Under the pieces are notes generated by a model, which saw only the letters and a list, made by a program, of their open reading frames with translations, was not told the DNA's origin and made no database searches. From contig NC_135049.1 in NCBI RefSeq assembly GCF_051014685.1, positions 30,149,531 through 30,213,530 of the forward strand: 64,000 bases of DNA, given 5' to 3'. The DNA is from Ptiloglossa arizonensis (taxonomy: Eukaryota > Arthropoda > Insecta > Hymenoptera > Colletidae). This document shows, one piece after another, positions 1 through 10,405 of this stretch; the stretch's first letter is position 1; the number at the start of each line of letters is the position of its first letter. The position numbers and the translations under genes were made by a program.

Positions 1-1017
1 GTTCAGTGGCACTATTAGGTAACCTTCGATTAACCTTAAAACTTAATCGATGGGAATGTTAATTGGGAACCGGGGGTTCTTGGAAGTGAAAGTTATTAAA
101 AATAGTAAAATTGGGAAAGGTGTCTTAATGATAGATGTTCAGCGGACTTCCAAGAACCCAGGTTATGGTTATTGTCCCGAGGCGAATTGCACGCGTTAAT
201 CCAGCCATAAACTCTTGCGTGCCGCGACACTCTTAAAAAATGAAAACTGAGAAAAATTCGAGAAATCTCGGTGCATCTGGGTCGCTTTTCGAGTGTCAAA
301 GGGTTAACCGACACTTCCGAACCCAAAGTCCGCAAACTCTGCGCAACGTTTGGTACGATAGGGAATCGATGAAGGGTGTGGTGAACGTTTTCAGAGAAAA
401 TTTGGATCCCCTCTCGGAGCACGACGATCGAGAACTGTGGAGGGCCCTGGAAGTGGCGCAGATCAAGGACGTGGTGGCCTCTCATCCCGAGGGACTCGGT
501 GAGCTGTTTCGTATCGACTCTCGAAGCTCGTTCGTTCGGTGACGAAATAAAAATGTTATTTTCGTCAATCTAGACTTCGAGGTGCGCGAGGGTGGCGAGA
601 ACTTCTCCTCCGGGCAGCTTCAGCTCCTCTGCATGGCGCGAGCGATCCTCAGGAGGTCCTCGATCGTCGTCCTCGACGAGGCAACCAGCGCGCTCGACGC
701 GGCCACCGAGAAGTCCCTCTTGAAAGCAGTCTCGGCCGCTTTCGATGGCAGAACTGTGATCGCAATCGCGGTAACTCGACGTCACTCTAGCTTCCCGTAC
801 TTTTCACTCGTTCTACCCGTGAATATCATTCGTTTCGTATCCGTTTTCGCAGCACCGCGCCGCGGCGTTATTGGATTGCGATCGTATAATCGTCTTCCAC
901 GAGGGTACGATCGTCGAGGACGGTTCGCCGCTGGATCTGACGCGACGAGAAGCTGGATTTTTCGCGAACATGCTGAGATCCAAGGAGCAGAACCGAACGA
1001 CCGACACCAATGAGTGA
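1..1017 (+). CDS. ABC-C family transporter, C-terminal end (partial; sulfonylurea-receptor-like)
   Basis: Four exons encode the last 160 residues of an ABCC protein: 1-18, 395-498, 574-770 and 853-1017, with phases that join cleanly. The first 18 bases encode FSGTI, the usual start of the segment before RENLDP. Visible parts of the second nucleotide-binding domain are the ABC signature region GGENFSSGQ, Walker B with D-loop (SIVVLDEATSALD) and the H-loop IAHR, split by the last intron. The protein ends after a short tail, MLRSKEQNRTTDTNE. The family comprises membrane ATPases such as MRP exporters and the SUR subunits of K-ATP channels. EGGENFS and the LWRALEVAQIK stretch recall insect Sur, but MRP1 types share parts of this. 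The 5' part lies outside the window. Membership of ABCC is secure; the Sur assignment is an inference. Confidence 0.85.
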
Positions 1018-1324
1018 AACTATTCCCGAAGGAAGGAAAAAACAAAGAAAGGCACGGAGAAAGTAGAGGAAGACTATATTCTACACGTTTCTCGGTTCTC
1101 GGACTGGAACGTGCGATGTATTTATTTTTGATAACGAAAATAAACGTGGAATACCAAGACACGTGGCCGAATCGATTCCACACACGCAAAGATACCTGTA
1201 TCGCGTACACGTTCCTCTTTTCCTAAATATTCAAATTCGGTTACGAAATTCTTATCTTGTTTTCGAGATATTGGCTATCGTGTAACGAGACACCACGTGT
1301 CCTCTTGGCACCGTATAATATTAG

Positions 1325-1450
1325 ATCATTCGGGAAGTGATTTCGTTTTCCAAAACGGAGAATATACAATTTGATAAAATGTTTATACGTTCTGAAAAAA
1401 ATCGTGTTTCATTCTCACCAGAAAAAACGAAACGACTTTCCAGTAAAATT
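1325..1450 (+). mobile_element. Mariner-like remnant, 3' end with deleted interior
   Basis: The stretch contains the reading CCAAAACGGAGAATATACAA, a decayed form of the last codons of a mariner transposase (NGEYII-stop). It is followed by about 60 bases of 3' sequence and an end resembling GAAACGACTTTCC. The left side, CGGGAAGTGATTTCGTTTT, matches the reverse complement of the right side, so both inverted ends are probably present and almost all of the transposase is lost. The second copy, at 10961-11070 in the opposite orientation, aligns over its whole length and supports the call. Exact ends are uncertain. Confidence 0.55.
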
Positions 1451-2081
1451 ACTCGAGCTTCTTAAATTTTCATTTCGTTCGCATCGCCTACCAATTGAAC
1501 GCGAACAATCGAAGCACAATCGTATCCGGCAACCCCCAAATCGTCGAGGAAAAAAATTCAATCTTATCACGGGGAACGTGGCTCTCGATCGACTCGACGA
1601 TCCGACCGGAAGATAACTCGATGCGTCGGTTACGGAATGGATTCGGCGCTGGTATCGATCGCCATCCGCTCCACGTGCTTGTTCACGAATATGTAACCGG
1701 TGGCGGTCGAAGTATCGGGACGGATAAGGTGCCAAACGATAATAATTACCGATGCCCCCTCCCGATGTCCCGCGCACCTGTATCACAACCGGCCGCGACG
1801 TAAAACGTGTGCATATTTTTCTGCTAGTGGCGTCGAGACCGGGCCGTCGATAACACGCGCGTCGTCCGCGAAGCGCGAAACATTCATCGCGGATCCGTTT
1901 CGTCCTGCTCGTCACCTCGATCCGTTCGAACGAGGATCGCGAACGTTCGCGAGTTCATCTTCGCGCCGGTTTCGTTCAATATCGACGAAACTTTCTCCTA
2001 CCGACGTCTCGTACGCGCCGCGCCTTAAAAACGAAAGCGCGTCGTTGAACTTGCGAGTCGTAGCATCGGGATCGTATCAGA

Positions 2082-2545
2082 GGACGATCTAACGCGCGGC
2101 GATGTATCTCGGCGAGAGTGTGCTCTGAAGAGGAGGCGCGCGTTTACGAAAGTTTCGCGAGCTCGGAACGAAGCGTACGCGCAAGAAGAGGTACCGCTCT
2201 CGTCGACGCCTCGCGCGGTAAGTGATCTCGGCCTCCTCGCGCTCACGAGTCATTCACCAGCTTCGCGATCCTATCGGATCGGGACGATCTAACGCGCGAT
2301 TATGTATCTCGGTGCGCTCTGAAGAGGAGGCCCGCGCGTCTACGAAAGTTTCGCGAGCTTGGAACGAGGCGTACGCGCGAGAAGAGAAACCGTTTCTTCT
2401 CGTTCACCGACGATCGTGTCTCGGAAGAGAATCGATTCAACGAACGGACGATGAATCTCGAGTGTGATCGACCGAGAACGCGCGCGTGAGCTCTGCGAAC
2501 CGTGGAAGGAGCGTACGCGCCAGAAGAGGAACCTTTCGAAACCGA
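2082..2545 (+). repeat. Diverged three-copy tandem repeat
   Basis: A block starting GGACGATCTAACGCGCG at 2082 recurs at 2282 with clear similarity over about 110 bases. Shared parts include TGTATCTCGG, GCTCTGAAGAGGAGGC, TACGAAAGTTTCGCGAGCT and GCGTACGCG. A weaker third copy starts at about 2446 (GGACGATGAATCTCG, GGAGCGTACGCGCCAGAAGAGGAACC). Spacing is 200 and about 165 bases. No coding potential is seen. The block is very CpG-rich. Confidence 0.75.
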
Positions 2546-5500
2546 GGAGACTTTCGGACGTGAGTACTTCCGGCGAAACGACGCTCGCTGGCGTTCTTTG
2601 TTTCTACGTGGATCCGCGGAGGATCGAGGAGGTGTCCGTTACGGTTTCGTGTTTTTTTTTTTTTTTTTCTTTTTTTACCGCCCGATTCGCGTGTTCCGCG
2701 CGAAGACGCGCCGCGCCGCGCCGCGATTGCGACACGCGCCGAGGAACTGGAGCGCGAACTTTTTTTTACCCGGTCCGCTGACTCACCGCGACCGAGTAAT
2801 CGTAATTTTCATTACGTAGACAGAATGGGCGTGATTTTTTTGCGAGCTCTTTTAACAAGCGCGCGCGTTTTTTCCACCTTGCTCCTTCGAGCGTACAGTT
2901 TACGTAACGATTTATTAATTACCGCCGTGGCGTGTCTTAATTGTTCCGACTCGCGATAACTTCCAAGTATCGAGCAACGGATGTTTTTACACTTTCTTCG
3001 TTACCCGTGGAAGCGTGCTATATTATTTTTTTCCTTTTTATCAATCTTCGTTGAAAATACACGCTCGAAATGACTAACGCTGTAACGTGTTATTTGTTAC
3101 ACGGCGATCGTATCGCCGGATAAATGTACGTAGCGTGAGAATACCGATCGTGGAATGGAATTTTATCTCTCTGTTAAGCTCGTTAATGGACAGATCGGAT
3201 GCCCAGATACGGTAGAAAGGAATTCTGAGTTTTCACTGTCGAGCGAGACGGTGTGGGTACGTGTCTCGTGACTCGATCGATCGTATATTGCATATTCCGC
3301 TCGATAGGTGTGTGCTAATACTTTGTACCTCTTTTCTGTGAATTCTTTCGCAGAAAATATTTGCTCGTTGCGTTTCTATCGCGTATTTCCTCGTACGCGA
3401 ATTCTTTTCGCGCGTTCTGTACGCGATTGCGATTCCTGCGCGGCAATTATCGGAGCAATAAATAATGGATTCCGTTCCGGCGATCGAAGAACAACGAGTT
3501 CGTGGACACGACCGCCTTCCCCGCGAGCTGACAGGTTTTGTTGTAGGGGAAAAAAAAAATAGAAAAAAAAAGCAGGAACGTTCAATTAACGCGCGACGAT
3601 AAAACTGGCGGCTCGGGCGATAAGAAACCATCGTTTCGAAGATAAAAAAAATAGGAAATAGAAAAGCCAACCTTGTCTTCGGGGCGGACGCGTGGAATCG
3701 TACGAGCGATCGATGACTAACCGAGCCAAGGATGATTTTGCATTTCGTGTTGCCAACGTTTCGATGTGAAACAATGGAAATCAATTTGTCCAGACGCCAC
3801 GAGTAACTTCAATCTCGGTTTCGAGATCGAACGTTTCAGATAAATTGTTGATTCATCGTTTTTTCGTATCTTTGGGATTTCGACATTCTCCGAAATATCG
3901 TGCAGGTTTCTCTCGCCTTTTCTATCGCCGTTGAAAACCACCTTGTCAAAATTACACACAGTTATCGTAGGACGTAATCGAAAGACCGTTTCATCGAAAC
4001 GCTACATCGTGTTCGAGATGTACTGCGCGAAACTGAGAAATTTACTTCCGGAAGGAATCACGAATCGTACCGGGTCAGACGTTTTGGTCAGCCTCCGAAG
4101 ACCCGCGACTGAGAACAAATTGTTTCACACTGTCCACATTCCCCTTGCAAACGATACTAAATTCCTCTCGATTCAGAAGTCATCTTTACAGCTTTCGACT
4201 GTATCTACAACGCGATTCGATTTCGACGACGTGACGCAAATACGTTTCGTTTTTATTTTCCTTCGTAGCAGACGGTGGTTCGTGAATCGAGTGGAAATTT
4301 CGAGATCGAAAATTTCATTTCAATAAACAGACGCAGATAAACGGAGTTCTACCGTAATTGTTTCGACGTCTGGAAAGCCGCTGACGCACGATCGATAAAC
4401 GCGTCTTCGATTATTTATTGGAGCCTGTCGATGGAACGTCGTTCCAGATCGATCAATCTTTGGTCGAGCACGCGAGATTGCAAAAAGATATCGATCGAGA
4501 TCCGAGAAAGTCGTCGAGTCCTTCTCAACGTAAACACAAAATCTAACACTACACTGGGTAACTCCCAGGGACAAGAGGAGGCCGAGTGAAGTTAACGTTT
4601 TCGAGGTCGACTTTTTCTCTCGATACCTAAGCGATATCAGAATGCCGAGAGGCCTTCAAGGACCCGAGGATTATTACGAGAAGTAATATAATCTTGATTG
4701 CGAATCGCCATGCGTGTGTACATCCTCCTGTAGACCTCGAACCGAAACGAAACGATACGAAACGGGGAACGATTTCAAAGATGGAATTTTCAAGCAGCGC
4801 TCCAAGCGTATTTCCATAACCGATGGAATCTCGAAAGACTTCGTTTAACTCCTCGAGAAGAAACCACGAGTCCTTTGAATCGAACTCGGCATTGTTCGCC
4901 TCTTTTTTCATTTGTATTTACTTTGTAATTTCGCGAAAGTTTCCTCGGTCCTCGAACGATCTATCTGTTCTTCGACGAACAGTTTTCCGGCATAAACTCG
5001 ATACTTTTTTCAGAAGAAACCACGAGTCTTGTCAAATACAATTACAAAAAAATTCTTACACAAGTTCGTTTGCTTCAAGAATGAATAGCAAGGGATAGAA
5101 GAAAAGAGCTCGTTTGATTTATCGTATCAAAACGCTCCCGAGTCTGGACGATTCGAAAAGAGGCGAAAGAAATCATCGAGAAAATCACGCCGGAGGAATA
5201 TTTCCATCCTCGATGCAATTACCAACGATTACCTAAAACCACCGATCCGTCTAATAAAAGAGAATGGGACTCGTTAGATAAGATCCGCCGTGTGTGTACC
5301 TGCCTGTTGACACTACGTCTCTTTGTTATCGGCTAGATAAGATTTCTGCGTCTTTGTCGAACTTGAGACATCAGTTTCACGCGCGAATTCACCGAGTGCA
5401 GCTCATACGTCGCTCCCCACCCCTCCGAACGAAATTGTTGCTCGCGATACGTATGCACGTATCGTAACCGTGGGGCCGAAAAATCGATTTCCCCTGTTAT

Positions 5501-5985
5501 CGTTCGCGATAAAAGAGGTTAGATCCAGCGTCCGTGGATCGCGTCTCGATCCCGAAAGGTGAGTCTCGAATATCATTGGCTCGCGAAATTTCTACCTACG
5601 AAATCTCCGGGACGAGTCTCGTTCGCGTTTCCCCGATCGGGAACGGATTTTTGACACCACCGGGTGATTTATCAGCACGGATCTAATCGATCAACGGAAA
5701 CGACATTCGTCGACAGATAAAATCGTGCCGATAGCGAGGTTTCCATTACTGCATTCCGAGCGGAGGAGAAACGTTCGATAAGGTTCGTTCGAGTCGCGCG
5801 TACACGAACGTGTCCGCGGTTAGCCGCTCGGTGCCCGTTCGCGCGATTAAGAATGCCTCGGTGCGATACAAGCTACACCGGTGCACGAATAAAAAGCAAA
5901 GGAAAATATTGACGCGTCGAAGTAATCGAGCGACAGACACGGAACGATATCGACCGTGGAGGAACAACACCCGAGACGCTTCGGT

Positions 5986-5986
<1 letters not shown>

Positions 5987-6017
<31 letters not shown>
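5987..6017 (+). repeat. CGT/GTC trinucleotide microsatellite
   Basis: About ten uninterrupted copies of CGT follow one another. They create arginine-rich and aspartate-rich open frames on the two strands, which are not taken as genes. Repeat number probably varies between individuals. Confidence 0.9.
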
Positions 6018-6020
<3 letters not shown>

Positions 6021-6640
6021 CTTTGGTCGCGCTGGTGAATTCGGTAGTCCGATAAACGCGATCGGGGCAAACAAGGTAATTTAACGGAAAACCAAACACG
6101 ATAACGGAACGAAAATATTGGCTAAAAATAAGCGGTGCGTGTGTCGCCGCGATGGAATCCGATTTGCTCGCGCGTGACGTCTAAGCGGACCACGTGCGCC
6201 ACTATTACGTACGAGCTAATTACACTCGGCTCTGCAGCTGATTAAACGCAACGATGACTAAAGGTAGCTTAGACGCGATGTTACAGCGATGTTTTTTTTC
6301 CTTTTTTTTTTTTTTTAATACGGAACAATCGCTCGCGATACACGAGCCGCGCGAACTTAACGCGAAAGGTGCCCCGCGACCGCGCTAATTAACGATCTTC
6401 CTCCGTTCACGCGGGCTCTTGTGTCGCGAATCGATCGAAGGGTTACCCGGAAAGAAGAGTGTGCGTGTGCGCGATATTCGAGTGGGTTTTCGAAACATCC
6501 TCGAGGACGTACGACCCGTGACACGGAATCTTCGAGAGTACGTGATTTTCTTTTTTCGAAGAGAATTCTTCTTTCCTTTTCGAAGAGAGCTTGGATCAAA
6601 TTCTACGCGAAATCTATTGGTCGATTGCAGCAACGTGTAC

Positions 6641-6872
6641 AATTAATACGTATAGATGTTTGGGGTATATTGTGGAATTTTTAAAGAGTACTTGTAAATA
6701 CGAGAATTTGGCTGGGGAGAGTGTCGATGAAAACAGGGAAGACCGTTTTGGTAATTAATACGTAGGGATGTTTCGAGTATTGGGGAATATTGTGGACTTT
6801 TTAAAGAATACTCACGAGTAGGAGAATGTGACTAGGGAGAACATCGATGAAAACAGGAAACTCCGTTTTAAT
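6641..6872 (+). repeat. Tandem duplication of about 112 bases
   Basis: AATTAATACGTATAGATGTT at 6641 recurs as AATTAATACGTAGGGATGTT at 6753. The two copies share GGAATATTGTGG-like, TTTTTAAAGA, GAGAAT and CGATGAAAACAGG segments in the same order. Nothing suggests coding. Confidence 0.75.
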
Positions 6873-9430
6873 AGTTCTAGATCGCTGAAGCTTCGATCGA
6901 TACAGGTAACCAGAAATATTTACCGAGACCTTCGCGTTCCCGCTGTCGGAATAATACTGACTGATGGAAACTTCGACTTTCGAGGGTTATTCCCGTGCCT
7001 GTGGTACCTTCGTACTGTAAACAATCAGGAAAGTTGAGGTACATAAACACGTTCTTGGAGTGCTGGTATTGTTATTGCAAAGATCGGAAATAATCGTCGA
7101 GCATCGCGATGCGAGGATCCCAACGCGAAATCTCAAGTATTTTACCAAGTTGGTAAACAATGTCCGAGGAGAGCGACGAGAGTGATCGCAATTCGAACTA
7201 AATAGTGCCACGTGGCACGCAACGAACCATCAAACGTGAAAGATCTCGATCTCTCGATCCCCGTTACACGTAATCGAAGTTAACCATCGGCGATAATAGA
7301 CACGAGAAATAGATTACCGTAATTTTCTTCGTTAATTTATCGCGTCGAGCGGTCGCGTACTCGTCGTTTCTCGCGTTCGACGAACGACATTCCCTGTTGT
7401 GCAACGATAATTACGAAACGCTCGCGCACGATTGCGGAGGAACATCCTCGCGATTATGTAAAAAGAAACGAAACGAAAAAGAATACAGAGGGGGACAAAT
7501 GTGGCGCGACGCAGTCGGTGTTGCTCACTTCGGTTATTCGATCCTTCGACATAATTGTCGAGTTCTGGGACAGGAAACGTTCCTCGAAGCGAGCGCAACG
7601 GAAACGAACGATTTTCCTGTTTCTCGTTGTTTCGCGCTCAACGATCGAGGATCGGGTAAACACCGGAACGCCTCCCGAGGAAACATTTCTTTTCGTTCGA
7701 ATCGGTGTATCGGTGTCCAAAATCATCGAGGGTCGATGAGTTTCTTCGAGAGGGTTGAAACACCCCTTTGAAGACTCGCGAACCGAAATGAACACGAATA
7801 ATAAGTCTCTTGAATGGAAAAATAATATCGGAGAGATCGTAAATCTTAGATTTGAAACGGTTAATCGTACGTGAATGGATTAATTTCGTTGTCGCTGGTT
7901 TCGTTAAAATGGAAAAAATGGTACTCCATACGCGAAGGTTGCAGAACTTTTGTTCGTTGGAAGTGTGTTAACTATTCTTTCTCGCGTACGTGGGAACAAC
8001 AGATTCTTCGAAGGGTTTTGCAATCGTAGAATGAAATTTACTTGGCTACCCGTGTTATTTCCTCGTACGATAAAATTCACGAGAGTGGGAAGCTTTCGTG
8101 AGTTCTCGAATAATCGGGAGGATTATCGTCGGACAACGATTTCGAGGAATCTACTTCGTACCTGCCTGCAACTCGCTCAACAAACAGACTATAAATAACA
8201 TTTGGGCAGATCCTGCTCGCGTGGCTAATTAAACACCCTTATCGCTCTCTTAATACCGTACAAACCGACCGTGTGCACCGTAACGAGGCTACGTTACCAT
8301 TTCGTGAATCTTTCGCGGCGACCTTCGTACTTAAGATTTTTCATTCGTTGGGAATTATAATAATTTTCAAATTTATATCCACAATCGCCAAATTCCACTG
8401 ACAAATCGTGCTTCGAAGCACGTAATCGTTTTATTTTCCCAATCGTCACGAGGTGCCTTAAGGGGTTACGTCACCTTGAACGATAAAACGGTCTTTATAC
8501 ATTTTTTATAACAATACCGTACAGAAGAATAAGCTTCGAGGTGGAATTTTGTTATGCTTAACGTTCGACGAGAGTAAACGAAACAACGACGATATCGAAA
8601 TTGAAACTCGTGTACGATTTCGACGAAACTCACCGAAATTGTTACGTTTAAACGAAAATAGATGTTCCGCGTACGTTATATTTTTCTCGTTCGATGAAAC
8701 TCGTTTTATACGATTTTTAAGGATCGGTGCTGTCGTTTCGTAAAAAAAAATTTCTATTTCTTTTCACCGCGATGGTGACGCAACACCATTAAACGGTTTC
8801 GAACTTTTGAAACAAGGTAGAGGTTCCACTTAATTTCTCCACGTTTTGCATAAATGTTCCGCGTCGTTTCGTCTTGAGTTACAGGGAGTCGGCTAGCTTT
8901 TCACGAGCGTGCAAATTTTTTTCCGCGACGCGTCGAACGAAGACGAACGAGGAGAACGCGATATCGTCCCGTTCGCGATAAGATCGACTCCAGCCTTTAT
9001 TAACTCGACGTTCGTCAACGACAACCGACTCGAAGATAATCGTAGGAAATTACGTAAGGGAACTCGCTCGAACATCGAACCGCTCGGAACGAACTCGTAT
9101 ACAAAATCCAAACTCTCCGTCAACTATTTACGAAATCTTTTTCAATGATCGATCGTACATATTTCATTCTGGACAGTACTTTCTAGATATTTAAATTTAC
9201 GAAACTGTGCACAAAACTGTCTCCTCCAAACGATAAATTTTTTACTCAATTTTAATCACCGACAAACGCTATTAATTCTATTAACAGTGTGAATTATTTA
9301 GAGGTGGAACATAGACGCAAATAAATGATTTACCTATCGACGATATTCGAGAAAGATACAAATAAATAAATCGTTCGTCCAACGACTCGTTAGGTAATCG
9401 ATAAACATTACTCTCGTTCGTTATTCCCGA

Positions 9431-9715
9431 GAATCGAAGAAAAATCGGCTCTCGACTCTCTCTCTCTCTTTCTCGTCGCGTCCGATAAAAGAAGAAATTC
9501 GCTCGCGATCGATAAACTTAATTCTCCGTTGGTATTTCCTCGGTAATCGAAGAAAAATCGGCTCTCGACTCTCCCACCGCGTTCGATAAAAGAAGAAATT
9601 CGCTCGCTCGCGATAAACTTTATTCTCCGTTGGTATTTCCTCGTTGATCGAAGAAAAATCGGCTCTCGACTTCCCACCGCGTTCGATAAAAGAAATTCGC
9701 TCGCTCGCGATAGAT
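9431..9715 (+). repeat. Three-copy tandem repeat
   Basis: Copies begin near 9431, 9545 and 9646. Each reads ATCGAAGAAAAATCGGCTCT, then a pyrimidine stretch, GATAAAAGAAGAAATTCGCTCG and, in the first two, TTCTCCGTTGGTATTTCCTCG. The third copy is cut short at the AGATCGATCG sequence. Copy 1 carries a short CT expansion. The repeat lies about 0.7 kb upstream of the first kinase exon. Confidence 0.85.
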
Positions 9716-10378
9716 CGATCGGCTTATCGAGTAAGTTTTTTTCAGCCAGTAACGCCGACCAAAAGGAGACTATTCCCGCACGCCGGGTACGTGCTAATGC
9801 GTCGTGACGTCAGCGGACAATATATCGTGCATCGAGCGTCATTAGCATAAGCATGTGACCAAGCGCCGAGGCGAGCCCGCCGCGTGCTCGCCGCGAGACT
9901 TCCGTCAGCGGTGGTTCCGTGCCTTCTCGATCGAAACGAACGAACGGAAATAAAGTGTACGATCGCTATAGTGTACACGACGTACACTCTGTGCCTCGCG
10001 TACCTCCGTAAGTAAATCCGCGCGTAATTACGTGCCACGGTTTCGCTCGTACCGCGGTCCGACCCGTCAAATATTTACGCTCGTTCGCTAGCTCGCTCGC
10101 TCGCTCGACGATTTTTTCGTCGCAATAAAAGGATCGCTACGAACGATAAGACGCGCCCCGCGTTATCTCAATTAACACGCGCGACGTACGATCGGTATGA
10201 GCGTCGAATTCGAACCGCGAACCGCGAACCGGGCAAATCGGTGTCGATCGACCGGAGAGAATATTTAAAAAGAAACAAAAGAAATCGACCAAGTACGCGA
10301 GAACTCACCGCGACGATTAACGGGGAAGGTGGTCCTTCCGTGGCGAATTTTCAGGAGCGAAACGACCGTGCTTCCGAC

Positions 10379-10405
10379 ATGCCCTGGACGACTATGGTAT
10401 CATGA
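10379..10405 (+). CDS. Possible upstream ORF (8 codons) overlapping the kinase start
   Basis: An ATG at 10379 opens an eight-codon frame (MPWTTMVS) whose TGA at 10403-10405 overlaps the kinase ATG at 10402 in the ATGA arrangement. If the mRNA leader includes this stretch, the frame could reduce or re-initiate translation of the kinase. No transcript evidence is available, so this is only a candidate regulatory ORF. Confidence 0.3.
   Translation: MPWTTMVS

Larger units (their letters stand above)
1018..10401. other. Long CpG-rich stretch without a recognisable gene
   Basis: Open frames here are short, overlap on both strands and show no family motif, as expected in CpG-rich DNA with few stop codons. 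The stretch holds a mariner remnant near 1325, three-copy repeats near 2082 and 9431, a duplication near 6641, T runs near 2652 and 6293, and a CGT microsatellite at 5987. Part of it is probably 5' flank or non-coding first exons of the kinase gene at 10402. Donor-like sites occur at 2217 and 2560 and near 10009, but none can be tied to a transcript from sequence alone. Confidence 0.5.

Noticed and set aside
5810..6074. Arg-rich and Asp-rich open frames
   Set aside because: Both are readings of the CGT microsatellite.
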